A stretch of 46,632 nucleotides of DNA, from the NCBI RefSeq assembly GCF_003337485.1, contig NZ_QPJJ01000021.1, positions 1 through 46,632 of the forward strand, in the 5' to 3' direction. The notes beneath the pieces are model-generated. The model searched no databases and was not told where the DNA came from. It worked only from the letters and a program-made list of their open reading frames with translations. The translations under genes and the position numbers were made by a program. The stretch comes from Saliterribacillus persicus. Lineage in GTDB: Bacteria > Bacillota > Bacilli > Bacillales > Amphibacillaceae. Below are positions 7,781 through 15,062 of the stretch, piece by piece; the stretch's first letter is position 1; every line of letters begins with the position of its first letter.

Positions 7781-8439
7781 GAGTTCCTCCTTAAGCTCGG
7801 GAAGTCATTTTTATAGTGTTTATAAGTGTTTGAGCACTACTATTTATCCCGAATCCAACTAATTTAATATTACCTAACTCACACTTTGAGTAATGTGATT
7901 GACACATACTACTCAACAAAAATAGTTTCATAACTTTTGAGTGGTTTTACATTAGAAAATTAATGAAAATTAATTAATATATACGGTTTGGACTATAGGG
8001 AAGTTTATTGAAGAAGAGGTGATTCATAATGATAAAAAAAGTTTTTTGGGGGTAGAACCAAATAAGTTGGACAAAAATTATGGTTGTCTTATAAACTATT
8101 AATAGAAAGCTAAAACGACTTTTGAATTTATACAATACCTTCATGCAAAACACCTCCATATCTTCAGAAAGGAAGTATCCCCTATGTGTACAAAGCACCT
8201 TCGGAAAAAACTCAATCAAACTTTAAGTGCGTAAAGGCATTTAAAAAAGGACACCTACCATATCACCCACTTTACCTTTGAACACTATCCAAAATAGAAG
8301 GAAGCAAAAAGAAGAATATATCAACAAACGAGTTATGAGAGACAATAGATTTTTCAAATCACTTCTAAATATTCAAGGTCTGACTTCAATTAACCCTCAT
8401 ACAAATTGAAAAAAATTCACAAAAGGAAGGAAAATTTAA
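7781..8439. other. Upstream region of rep and xis, possible control DNA
   Basis: About 660 bases between divergent rep and xis. It has several copies of ACTCA/TGAGT-type half sites around 7879-7943 (for example CTCACACTTTGAG at 7879-7891 and TACTCAAC at 7911), which could be operators. A plus-strand frame at about 8110-8225 has protein-like composition (contains FEFIQYLHAKHLHIFRKEV) but no start signal; it may be a remnant. The minus-strand frame at 7974-8219 is not supported. No origin could be identified with confidence. Confidence 0.35.
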
Positions 8440-8631
8440 ATGAATAACAATTACACCGCAAAATATCCCCCCGTTTTAGAAGTAAAAGATATCAAAGAAA
8501 TTCTTGGTATAGGAAGAAGACAAGCATATGAATTAGTTCATTCGGAACAATTTCATACAATAAAGGTTGGAAAATCCATTAGAATTCCCACACAAAATTT
8601 CTTTAATTGGTTATATGGAGAAAGTGCGTAA
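8440..8631 (+). CDS. Excisionase-type helix-turn-helix protein
   Basis: A 63-residue MerR/excisionase-type winged helix protein. PVLEVKDIKEILGIGRRQAY carries the helix-turn-helix, and HTIKVGKSIRIPTQNFFNWL is the beta wing with the usual K.gr..RI....f..WL pattern of the helix_turn_helix_17 family. Such proteins bend DNA at attachment sites and tilt integrase toward excision. Start ATG at 8440 with AAGGAAGG about eight bases upstream. It directly precedes the integrase gene on the same strand with a 137-bp spacer, the common xis-int order. It could also act as a transcription regulator; the context favours excisionase. Confidence 0.8.
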   Translation: MNNNYTAKYPPVLEVKDIKEILGIGRRQAYELVHSEQFHTIKVGKSIRIPTQNFFNWLYGESA

Positions 8632-8705
8632 CATTATTGACAATTAAGACGATGTGAAACATTATTGAGTTATGGCAAACGACAGCTACATCTCAATCAA
8701 TGTGT

Positions 8706-8745
8706 GTATAGGAGGCTTAGATATCTACACCTCCTATCCATAACT
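8706..8745 (+). promoter_or_regulatory. Stem-loop between xis and int
   Basis: ATAGGAGG pairs perfectly with CCTCCTAT across a loop of about 16 bases. No T-run follows, so it is not a plain terminator. The left arm contains an AGGAGG-like sequence. It lies upstream of the true integrase ribosome site AAGGAGAG, and could be a control element between excisionase and integrase. Confidence 0.35.
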
Positions 8746-8768
8746 TAAATAAAAAGGAGAGATGTATC

Positions 8769-9872
8769 TTGTCAGTAAGAAAAGATAAAGAAAGAAATAC
8801 CTGGTATTTTGTAGTGAGTAACAGGAATGGAAAGCCTAAACAAATTAAGAAAAGGGGATTCAAAACAGAGAGGGATGCCCAGATTGCAAAAAATAAAGTG
8901 CTTTACGAAATTAATAATGGTTTGTACATTGAGCCTACTAAAATGAAGGTTAATGAATTGGTAGAGAATTGGTTAAAAAGGAAAAAGCGCAATATACAGG
9001 AATCTACCTATACTGGTTATGATCACCTTATTCGAAAACATATAAAACCATATTTTAATGAAATGCGGATAGATAAGGTAAAACCTAACCATATTGAAGA
9101 ATTCTATGATCACCTCTACGATGAAGTTGGACTATCAGGAACAACAGTACAGAGAATTCATACTATAGTTAAAAGTTGCTTTGATTATGGGAAGAAAATG
9201 GAATTAATTTCGAAAAATCCTGTTGATAATGTTGATAGACCGAAGCAAAATCAAGCGGTAGTTGAAGTATGGGATAATCAGGAAGTTCGCTACTTTTTGG
9301 GTGAGACGAAAGATGATCCATTATTTATTGCTTATCATCTTGCGGTAGCAGAAGGTATGCGTCAGGGAGAAATCTTGGGGTTACGGTGGAAAGATATTGA
9401 TTTTAACTCTAAGAAATTAACTATCCACCAGACTTTAAGGAACGACGGGAAGGAGCTGAAACCAGGCGCTAAAAATAAAAGCAGTTTGCGTTCAGTTTTT
9501 CTTACTGAAGAGACTTTGGTAGCTCTCAAAGAACATAAAATCAAACAAGATCATATTAAAAGTAACGCAGGTAGCGCCTTTGAGAATTTAGATTTAGTTA
9601 TATGTACAAACATAGGAACCCCTGTAAACCCAAGTAACTTAAGAAGATCATTCAATCGTAATATAAAAAATCTCCGTATGAGAAAAATAGTCTTTCACGG
9701 ATTGCGACACACACATGCAACAATTTGCTTGCAGTTAAACATGAATCCAAAAGTAGTTGCGGATAGGTTAGGACATGCTGACGTAAGAATTACCTTGGAC
9801 ACCTATAGCCACCTTTTACCGAGCTTACAAAATCAAGCTGTAAACCAAATAAGTCAAGCCATTTTTGGTTAA
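8769..9872 (+). CDS. Tyrosine site-specific integrase
   Basis: A 367-residue integrase of the phage/ICE tyrosine recombinase class. The N-terminal part (1-55) is an arm-type DNA-binding domain (RKDKERNTWYFVV). A core-binding SAM-like domain spans about 60-155 (MKVNELVENWLKRKKRNIQE). The catalytic domain has Arg198 in AEGMRQGEILGLRW, the HGLRH box with His310 and Arg313, His336 in DRLGHAD, and the nucleophile Tyr346 in LDTYSHLL. All are present, so it should be active. It starts with TTG at 8769 behind AAGGAGAG. The gene ends 101 bases from the 3' end of tRNA-Ala, which is the likely attachment site. Length and layout match intact family members. Confidence 0.95.
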   Translation: MSVRKDKERNTWYFVVSNRNGKPKQIKKRGFKTERDAQIAKNKVLYEINNGLYIEPTKMKVNELVENWLKRKKRNIQESTYTGYDHLIRKHIKPYFNEMRIDKVKPNHIEEFYDHLYDEVGLSGTTVQRIHTIVKSCFDYGKKMELISKNPVDNVDRPKQNQAVVEVWDNQEVRYFLGETKDDPLFIAYHLAVAEGMRQGEILGLRWKDIDFNSKKLTIHQTLRNDGKELKPGAKNKSSLRSVFLTEETLVALKEHKIKQDHIKSNAGSAFENLDLVICTNIGTPVNPSNLRRSFNRNIKNLRMRKIVFHGLRHTHATICLQLNMNPKVVADRLGHADVRITLDTYSHLLPSLQNQAVNQISQAIFG

Positions 9873-9942
9873 AGCGGGCTTGATGACCAAATTAATGACC
9901 ACAAAAAAATCAATCAGATCAAGGGTATCATAAAACACAAAA

Positions 9943-9967
9943 GAAACCCTTATGTATCAAGGGTTTC
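9943..9967 (-). terminator. Terminator below tRNA-Ala
   Basis: GAAACCCTT (9943-9951) pairs perfectly with AAGGGTTTC (9959-9967). On the minus strand the hairpin is followed by TTTTGTGTTTTAT, so it terminates leftward transcription from the fluoride-channel/tRNA-Ala side. It might also stop rightward reading from int, although it lacks a T-run in that direction. Confidence 0.65.
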
Positions 9968-10000
9968 CATAGATGGAGCATAGCGGGATCGAACCGCTGA
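9960..10000. other. Probable attachment site at tRNA-Ala 3' end
   Basis: The integrase gene ends at 9872, and the tRNA-Ala 3' end begins at 9974, a layout typical of an element integrated into the T-arm/acceptor part of a tRNA gene. I searched by eye for a second copy of the tRNA 3' sequence (such as TAGCGGGATCGAACC) in 1-9900 and found none, so the partner site probably lies left of the window. The core boundaries are not determinable here. Confidence 0.45.
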
Positions 10001-10046
10001 CCTCTTGTCTGCCAGACAAGCGCTCTCCCAGCTGAGCTAATGCCCC
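9974..10046 (-). tRNA. tRNA-Ala (anticodon GGC)
   Basis: Read on the minus strand, a 73-base cloverleaf starts GGGGCATTAGCTCAGC. The acceptor stem GGGGCAT pairs with ATGCTCC (one G-T pair). The D-arm has AGCTCAGCTGGGAGAGC. The anticodon stem CTTGT/ACAAG encloses loop CTGGCAG with anticodon GGC. The T-arm is AGCGGTTCGATCCCGCT. The CCA end is not encoded. Its 3' end faces the integrase gene, and tRNA 3' ends are common targets of tyrosine integrases. Confidence 0.97.
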
Positions 10047-10077
10047 TTTTATTAAATCAACGATTTTCATTTTATCA

Positions 10078-10470
10078 TTAATTAATGAAAAATGCACCTA
10101 GATATGCTCCAGAAATGAAGCATAAAATGGACCCTAAAATGCTAAGTAGGAGATAGATAGAAAATAGTTTATACTGTTTTTCTTTCCATAATCCCATTGC
10201 TTCTATACTGAAGGTTGAAAAGGTAGTAAACGCTCCAAAAAATCCAACTGCAAGAAAGAGATAGAAGGCATCTGCATTTTCCCCTGCATTTGTAATTCCA
10301 TAAAAACTCCCTATAAATAATCCTAATCCAAATGCTCCAATTAAATTTACCAATAACATGGCAACTGGCATAGAGGTCTTTTTCACATGTTGATTTATGT
10401 ATATTCCTAAAAGATACCTGGTTACCGCTCCAAGTGAACCACCCAGAACAACAGAAATAATACTCATCAT
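10078..10470 (-). CDS. crcB2: Fluoride channel subunit FluC/CrcB (second of pair)
   Basis: A 130-residue, four-helix membrane protein of the FluC/CrcB family, which exports fluoride. Family marks are GGSLGAVTRYLLG near the N-terminus, the NLIGAFGLG stretch in helix 2, and GFFGAFTTFSTFSIEA in the broken helix 3, which supplies the Na+ site and pore lining. Its start overlaps the end of the upstream crcB by 4 bases (ATGA), so the two are translationally coupled. Paired genes in this family usually encode subunits of opposite topology that make one heterodimer. It is followed 31 bases later by tRNA-Ala on the same strand with no terminator between. Confidence 0.92.
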   Translation of the reverse strand: MMSIISVVLGGSLGAVTRYLLGIYINQHVKKTSMPVAMLLVNLIGAFGLGLFIGSFYGITNAGENADAFYLFLAVGFFGAFTTFSTFSIEAMGLWKEKQYKLFSIYLLLSILGSILCFISGAYLGAFFIN

Positions 10471-10859
10471 TCGGTCCCCTCAGCTTTATTTATTTGAATT
10501 TCAGCAAGTTTATTTCCGAGAAAGAACCCCAAAAAGGCAAAGATAATTCCTCCAAAAATAGTTATTAAGAGATACAATAGCACAACGAAAAATGATTCCA
10601 TTTGAAATAAAAAGACACTATCAAAAGCGAGAGTTGACATCGTCGTAAACCCTCCGCATAATCCTACTCCTAAACCGAGCCTTAGCCATTCCTTCGTCAG
10701 CCTTATCAAAAAATATGCTGTCAATATCCCAAGTAAGAAGCTCCCTGAAATATTCTCTATTATTGTTCCAACCGGGCTTTCAGCCTGCATATTGATACTA
10801 AATCTCGCTAATGCACCTATTGCCCCACCTACAGCAATCGCTATTATATTCTTCATCAC
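10467..10859 (-). CDS. crcB1: Fluoride channel subunit FluC/CrcB (first of pair)
   Basis: A 130-residue, four-helix protein of the FluC/CrcB fluoride channel family. It carries AVGGAIGALARFSI at the N-terminus, ENISGSFLLG in helix 2 (the conserved Asn lining the pore), and GLCGGFTTMSTLAFD as the helix-3 break. It is the promoter-proximal gene, with AAAAGGAGA before the ATG. Together with the overlapping second gene it should form an antiparallel heterodimer that keeps cytoplasmic fluoride low. No fluoride riboswitch could be recognised in the roughly 100 bases upstream. Length equals that of the usual subunit. Confidence 0.92.
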   Translation of the reverse strand: MMKNIIAIAVGGAIGALARFSINMQAESPVGTIIENISGSFLLGILTAYFLIRLTKEWLRLGLGVGLCGGFTTMSTLAFDSVFLFQMESFFVVLLYLLITIFGGIIFAFLGFFLGNKLAEIQINKAEGTE

Positions 10860-11016
10860 CGTGTCTCCTTTTCAAACCAATCCATAGTTTATATGATAGT
10901 CGATATGAATCTACTTTTCACCTCTTATATTTACTGTAATGTTTTTAAACAAAATAGTGTAAAAAGTATTAAGTTAAGCGTATATTATAACTATATCTCA
11001 GAAAGGGGTGGTTTAG

Positions 11017-11337
11017 ATTTACCGTATAATCTTGATTGCATCCTTTTTAGTCACTAGTTTATCCATTCAACTGACATCGACTGAGTCCATAAAAGAAATA
11101 GAAAATAAACTTGTGCTAACAGCGCTCACGGTGGAGACATCTCCACTAACTGATTTTTCTTTTGACGATACTGAAGAAACTTTTAGCCATGAACTTTCTT
11201 TAGGCGTTTGTCTAATATTTCTTTCTTGCCTTATTCCAATTGGCCAGGTATCAAGAAGCTTTCGTTTTTTATTAGGACCGGTATTCTACCAATCTAATTA
11301 TCTGGGAAGTTCTCTTTCTTATAGCAAATTAAGCTAA
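11017..11337 (+). CDS. Small hypothetical membrane protein with probable ATT start
   Basis: A 106-codon frame whose only well-placed ribosome site, AAAGGGGTGG at 11002-11011, points to an ATT codon at 11017. The nearest conventional start, TTG at 11032, is 20 bases from that site. From ATT the product begins IYRIILIASFLVTSLSIQLT, a hydrophobic segment that could be a signal or membrane anchor. A second hydrophobic stretch (LSLGVCLIFLSCLIPIG) follows an acidic middle part. I do not recognise the family. A 38-residue membrane peptide gene follows 17 bases later, and a strong terminator closes the pair. The ATT start is the oddity; the shorter TTG form remains possible. Confidence 0.5.
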   Translation: MYRIILIASFLVTSLSIQLTSTESIKEIENKLVLTALTVETSPLTDFSFDDTEETFSHELSLGVCLIFLSCLIPIGQVSRSFRFLLGPVFYQSNYLGSSLSYSKLS

Positions 11338-11354
11338 AGAAGGAGGATAATTAT

Positions 11355-11471
11355 ATGATGTGGATTCGTTTTATTATGATTGGATTTTTCTCCATAACAG
11401 CATTGTCACTTTTTTCTTTCCAAGCTGTTGAGATTTTCCATGCGTTTAGCAGCTATTTTGAACAAAAATAA
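11355..11471 (+). CDS. 38-aa single-span membrane peptide
   Basis: A short gene behind a perfect AGGAGG at 11341-11346, eight bases before ATG-ATG at 11355-11360. The peptide, starting MMWIRFIMIGFFSITALSLF, is one hydrophobic helix with a charged C-terminal end (SSYFEQK). It follows the ATT-started gene by 17 bases and is directly followed by an intrinsic terminator, so the two likely share one mRNA. The family is not recognised. Single-span peptides of this size often tune membrane complexes or act as toxins, but nothing here decides between them. Confidence 0.65.
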   Translation: MMWIRFIMIGFFSITALSLFSFQAVEIFHAFSSYFEQK

Positions 11472-11474
11472 GTT

Positions 11475-11515
11475 AAAAATCATGCTGATAGGATAATCCT
11501 ACCAGCATGATTTTT
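11475..11515. terminator. Bidirectional terminator
   Basis: AAAAATCATGCTG (11475-11487) pairs perfectly with CAGCATGATTTTT (11503-11515), and TAGGA/TCCTA extends the stem inward. T-runs lie on both sides. It ends the rightward small-gene pair and the leftward yxlEFG-like operon, whose last stop codon touches it. Confidence 0.9.
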
Positions 11516-12291
11516 TAATTTGCCATTTCTTTTGTTCTAAACACGTAGCGAGAGGCAAATAACAACACCACAGATACAAGAATAGTCACTAGACTCGCTC
11601 CCCATAATTCTGACGGTATAGATCCGGAGTTTAACATGTCCCCTATATGAGAGCTCAAGCTGTTTGGAAACCAGCTTAGTTTATGTTGAAAAATACGATA
11701 GACAATATGCATTCCGAGTAAGGTTGCAATTGTAACTGAAATGACAATTCCAGGAGTTTTAAATAACGTATTGTAGAAAATGGTCAATGTCGTAACAAAA
11801 ATTAACCACAAAGCGTAAAACAATACTAGTGGAACAAATTCACCGATCGTTATTTCTCCAAATAAAAGATTAATATAATACCAGCTGACAAGCATACCGA
11901 TTATATAGGAAGCTAAGATTAAGATAACTTTCTCTGTCCATTTTGCTAAAATGTACGTAAAGTACCCAACTGGTTTAACCAAAATCAATTCAGCAACACC
12001 GCTTTTCCTCTCTCCAGCGATGACTGCCATTGTTATCGCCACTGCTACTAAGACACCAAACATACTCATTTCAGTTAAACTCATCATAATTGCTGTATAA
12101 GGGGAAACCTCTGGCATTTCAAAAACCGTACCATCTGGCATTCCGCCAACAGCATCCATAATTTTCGGCATATAATAAGTAGTTAAAGGATCCATGATTG
12201 CAATTAAAATAAACACTAATGGTACCCACACCCATTTAAAATTACGAAAGTCCTCCAGCATTTCTTTTTTAACGATTGTTGTCCATTGCAT
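11515..12291 (-). CDS. yxlG: ABC-2 type permease, YxlG-like
   Basis: A 258-residue integral membrane protein of the ABC-2 permease class, with about six helices. The first lies at 19-39 (FKWVWVPLVFILIAIMDP). The block AGERKSGVAELILVKPVGYF at about 90-109 is the amphipathic coupling motif shared by this family. It is the membrane partner of the ATPase encoded immediately upstream; stop and start codons overlap by one base. Gene order (PLDc_N protein, ATPase, permease) and lengths match B. subtilis yxlE-yxlF-yxlG, which belong to the sigY operon and help keep SigY inactive. The substrate is unknown. Confidence 0.85.
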   Translation of the reverse strand: MQWTTIVKKEMLEDFRNFKWVWVPLVFILIAIMDPLTTYYMPKIMDAVGGMPDGTVFEMPEVSPYTAIMMSLTEMSMFGVLVAVAITMAVIAGERKSGVAELILVKPVGYFTYILAKWTEKVILILASYIIGMLVSWYYINLLFGEITIGEFVPLVLFYALWLIFVTTLTIFYNTLFKTPGIVISVTIATLLGMHIVYRIFQHKLSWFPNSLSSHIGDMLNSGSIPSELWGASLVTILVSVVLLFASRYVFRTKEMAN

Positions 12292-13199
12292 TAGTGCTTC
12301 ACCACCTTCATGAATAGATCTTCTAGCGTCGTTCGGCTAAGCTCGAATTTAGTAATAGCCCAATTATTAGCTAAGGCTTCTGTTAAAATTTCCTGTCTTG
12401 CTTTTTCTAAATCATCAATTAAAATGTGAAGCTCTGCTTTTTCTTCATAGCAATCATTAACAGAGGATAATTGTTTGATGGGGTCAATAAAAGCTTTATT
12501 TCCTCCACGAAATACCATTTGGAGCTTCGCTGTTTGATGCTTTTCCCGAAGTGCTTCGATAGAGCCAGATTCTACAATCTCCCCTTTGTGCATTAGTAAA
12601 AGATCATCACTTACTTCTTCTGCATCTCCTAAAATGTGCGTGGAAAAAAGGATCGTCGTTTGCTTCTTCAATTCTTCCATTAAGGTTAGGACTTCTCTTC
12701 TACCAATTGGATCTAAAGAAGAGACTGGTTCATCTAGCATTAAAAGTTTGGGTTGATGTATCATTGCTTGAGCAATACCAAGACGCTGCTTCATGCCACC
12801 AGAGTATTTTCCAACACGATGATTTCGTGCATCAAAAATTCCTACTTTTTCTAATAATTCATCTGCTCTTTTTGAAGCTTCAGTTTTTGATAAAAATGCT
12901 AATTGACCAACATAGACTAGAAACTCTTTTCCCGACATCCAATTATGAAAGACTGGATATTGCGGCAGGTATCCAATTAGTGAGCGAATATCCTGCTTAT
13001 TACCAGCGCCTTCAAACTCAATCGATCCTTTCGTGGGCTTTAATAAACCCGAAAGCATTCGAATGGTGGTGGTTTTTCCTGCCCCGTTTGGCCCAAGCAG
13101 TGCAACACAATTTCCTGGTGTTAAATCAAACGTTAAGCCTTTGACTACTTCGTCTCCATTAAAGGATTTTTTTAGGTCTTTGACTTGAATCACGGACAT
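12291..13199 (-). CDS. yxlF: ABC transporter ATP-binding protein, YxlF-like
   Basis: A 302-residue ATPase. It has Walker A GPNGAGKTTT at about 35-44, a Q-loop around GYLPQYP, the signature YSGGMKQRLG, Walker B LLMLDEPVSSLD and the switch His in FSTHILGD. The C-terminal 80 residues form the regulatory extension seen in drug/antibiotic-type ABC-2 ATPases. The ribosome site GGAGGC lies before ATG. It is preceded, three bases away, by the YxlE-like gene and followed by the permease, so all three are one transcription unit. In B. subtilis this unit is downstream of sigY-yxlC-yxlD, none of which are here. Confidence 0.88.
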   Translation of the reverse strand: MSVIQVKDLKKSFNGDEVVKGLTFDLTPGNCVALLGPNGAGKTTTIRMLSGLLKPTKGSIEFEGAGNKQDIRSLIGYLPQYPVFHNWMSGKEFLVYVGQLAFLSKTEASKRADELLEKVGIFDARNHRVGKYSGGMKQRLGIAQAMIHQPKLLMLDEPVSSLDPIGRREVLTLMEELKKQTTILFSTHILGDAEEVSDDLLLMHKGEIVESGSIEALREKHQTAKLQMVFRGGNKAFIDPIKQLSSVNDCYEEKAELHILIDDLEKARQEILTEALANNWAITKFELSRTTLEDLFMKVVKH

Positions 13200-13202
13200 T
13201 TT

Positions 13203-13397
13203 TTACTGCCTCCTTCCAAATATAAAGAATAGAATTGGACCGATATAGCTAACAAGTAATATAATAACGAGCCAAAGCATTCTAGGCCCATTCGTTTCTT
13301 CCGTTTTAAACCAAGCTACCAAACCAATGATTGCTAATAATAATTGAATTAAAAGAAGCGGTGCTAATAGTGCGAAATTGATTCCTAGTTCTTCCAT
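13203..13397 (-). CDS. yxlE: PLDc_N-domain membrane protein, YxlE-like
   Basis: A 64-residue, two-helix membrane protein of the PLDc_N (phospholipase D N-terminal) type. The family mark is the second half, where TNGPRMLWLVIILLVSYIGP runs into FFIFGRRQ at the C-terminus. The first helix covers residues 7-29. AAATGGAGGTG precedes the ATG. It begins the three-gene unit with the ABC ATPase and permease. In B. subtilis the homologue acts with YxlD and YxlC to restrain the ECF factor SigY. Upstream, TGAATC and CGTATAA lie 17 bases apart on the minus strand (13468-13494), a loose ECF-type promoter match. Confidence 0.85.
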   Translation of the reverse strand: MEELGINFALLAPLLLIQLLLAIIGLVAWFKTEETNGPRMLWLVIILLVSYIGPILFFIFGRRQ

Positions 13398-13464
13398 TCA
13401 TTCACCTCCATTTATCTTTTGTTATTTTCGACCTTTTCTATTGATCTTTTAATTTACTCCTAGT

Positions 13465-13494
13465 TTATACGTTTTAACCTTTTAAAAAGATTCA
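13465..13494 (-). promoter_or_regulatory. Possible ECF-type promoter for yxlEFG-like operon
   Basis: On the minus strand TGAATC (13489-13494) is followed after 17 bases by CGTATAAAC (from 13471 down). ECF sigma promoters of Bacillus use a TGAAAC-like -35 and CGT(A/C) -10 at about 16-17 bases. The match is imperfect at the -35. A SigA reading (TTGAAT, TATAAA) would need a spacer of about 20. Confidence 0.3.
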
Positions 13495-13599
13495 ATTTCA
13501 TTATATTCCATAATTTTGTCAGAACCTTTACTCTAAGCTTTCGGATCCATTGTTATGATACACTGAAGGTGAACATAGTCGAACAAGGGGGTAATCAAG

Positions 13600-14058
13600 T
13601 TGCCAATAAATTTTAAAATTATGCGTACGATTAAAGTCTCGTCAGAACAAGTATATAACAGCTTCCTTGATCTCGATTCTGCAAAGGAATGGATGCAGGG
13701 ATTGGTTAGAATTGAAAGATTAGATGATGGCCCAATTCAAGAAGGATCCCAGTGGAAAGAAACAAGAAAAGTGTTTGGCACAAAATCGACGGAACATTTC
13801 GAAGTAGTGGAATTAGTCGAGTCTAAAATAGCCAAGTTTCGTTGTGATGGAGAAAAAGGAACAACAGGTAAAGGCCTTTATACTTTCACTTACTCGTTTG
13901 AAGAAAAGAAGGATAATGTAACAGAAGTAATGTTGCACGGTTCTGTTGAAGGATTATATGGTTTCTCTAAACTATTCGGAAAAATGATGGCAAGCATGTT
14001 TAAAAAAGCTTGTGCTAAAGATTTAGATAATTTGAAAAAACGTTTAGAAGCAAAATAA
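13600..14058 (+). CDS. SRPBCC-fold (polyketide cyclase/START-like) protein
   Basis: A 152-residue protein of the SRPBCC ligand-binding fold. The N-terminal strand FKIMRTIKVSSEQVYNSFLD, the following SAKEWMQGLVRIERLDDGP, and the long C-terminal helix (GKMMASMFKKACAKDLDNLK) are the usual layout, with WKETRKVFG in the central sheet. It should bind a small hydrophobic ligand in a cavity; no catalytic residues can be assigned. It starts with TTG at 13600, with AGGGGG before it. It is a single gene, separated from neighbours by a terminator shared with the convergent gene. No specific function is known. Confidence 0.8.
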   Translation: MPINFKIMRTIKVSSEQVYNSFLDLDSAKEWMQGLVRIERLDDGPIQEGSQWKETRKVFGTKSTEHFEVVELVESKIAKFRCDGEKGTTGKGLYTFTYSFEEKKDNVTEVMLHGSVEGLYGFSKLFGKMMASMFKKACAKDLDNLKKRLEAK

Positions 14059-14080
14059 TTTTTGAGATTATACTTATAAC

Positions 14081-14122
14081 AAAAGGGGCCCTTCTATCAT
14101 TTCAGAAGAAGCCCCTTTTAAT
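14081..14122. terminator. Bidirectional terminator
   Basis: AAAAGGGGC...CTTCT (14081-14095) pairs with AGAAG..GCCCCTTTT (14104-14119), with a small internal mismatch; A/T-runs on both sides. It separates the SRPBCC gene from the convergent DDAH-family gene. Confidence 0.85.
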
Positions 14123-14151
14123 TTTCAGTAATAATTGTTTGTCTAATAACC

Positions 14152-14994
14152 TTACTCTCTAACTAACGGAAAGGTACAACAGCGAAAAGAGCCGCCTGAC
14201 TTAATAATTTCCGAGAAATCGACTTCAATTACTTCAAACCCACGTTGCTCGATCGCTCGATTCACCTTTTTATTTTCTGGCAAAGAAATAACTTTTTTAT
14301 CGCCGATTGAGAATACATTCGTTCCAAGCGTAAATTGCTCTTCATCAGGGATAATAATTAGATCATACAAGCTATTAATTTTTTCTAAGTCTTCACTCGT
14401 GAATGCTTGCGGATAAATTAATGCCTGCTTATCTCCTATAATGTTAAACGCGCAGTCTAAGTGCAAAATATCCTTCTTAATTGGCACTGGAATTACTTCT
14501 CTATCTGTTACAAATTCTCGAAGTACTTCTACCGCTTCATGTGTCGTTCTTTCGCTGATGCCGACCCATACATATTTATTATCTACGATAACGTCTCCTC
14601 CCTCGATCGAGAAAACGTCTAACTCGGTATAGCTGTCGCCTTTTTCCTTCAAGGTATGTTTCAATACTTCTGTTTCTGGTTCGCGAATCTTACGTGCCAT
14701 ATTAGCAATAAAAATATTTTCTCCGATGCAAAATCCGATATCACGTGTAAATACCTGCTCATTCATTTGAGGCTCAGGTGTGATTTCAACGATTGTTGCT
14801 CCATGTTTTTTTAATACATCAACAAAGGCTTGATGCTGCTTCATGGCAATATTTGTGTCAATATTCTCATCCGAGAAATGCTTTTGTGTTTCATTAATTA
14901 TTTTGCCAATTTTCATGTGCGTTGGTGGGCAAACCATGACCTCACGTAACGCATTATATTCATTCTGACATCTTTTATCTATTTCTGTTTTCAA
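14152..14994 (-). CDS. ykgA: Dimethylargininase/arginine deiminase-family hydrolase, YkgA-like
   Basis: A 280-residue guanidine-modifying enzyme of the DDAH/amidinotransferase superfamily. Conserved features are FTRDIGFCIG near residue 83, IEGGDVIVDN near 130, the catalytic His in HLDCAFNIIG near 173, and the C-terminal catalytic Cys in GGSFRCCTFPLVRE. All are kept, so it should hydrolyse a guanidino compound such as dimethylarginine or a related substrate. Length and motifs resemble B. subtilis YkgA. The start is TTG at 14994 after GAAAGGGGC. It lies 68 bases below the secreted MBL-fold gene on the same strand; co-transcription is possible. Confidence 0.85.
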   Translation of the reverse strand: MKTEIDKRCQNEYNALREVMVCPPTHMKIGKIINETQKHFSDENIDTNIAMKQHQAFVDVLKKHGATIVEITPEPQMNEQVFTRDIGFCIGENIFIANMARKIREPETEVLKHTLKEKGDSYTELDVFSIEGGDVIVDNKYVWVGISERTTHEAVEVLREFVTDREVIPVPIKKDILHLDCAFNIIGDKQALIYPQAFTSEDLEKINSLYDLIIIPDEEQFTLGTNVFSIGDKKVISLPENKKVNRAIEQRGFEVIEVDFSEIIKSGGSFRCCTFPLVRE

Positions 14995-15062
14995 GTGGAT
15001 GCCCCTTTCTTCCCTTCATTTACTTTACTAACTGATTATAGCAAAAAATGGAGCAGCAAGCT

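Noticed and set aside
7974-8219. Minus-strand frame of 81 codons
   Set aside because: No ribosome site, biased Phe/Ile composition, and overlap with other possible remnants.
110-9900. Second attachment site for the element
   Set aside because: No repeat of the tRNA-Ala 3' end was found by eye; the partner site is probably outside the window.
10860-10980. Fluoride riboswitch before the crcB pair
   Set aside because: I could not find the conserved core sequences or pseudoknot in the leader; a covariance search would settle it.
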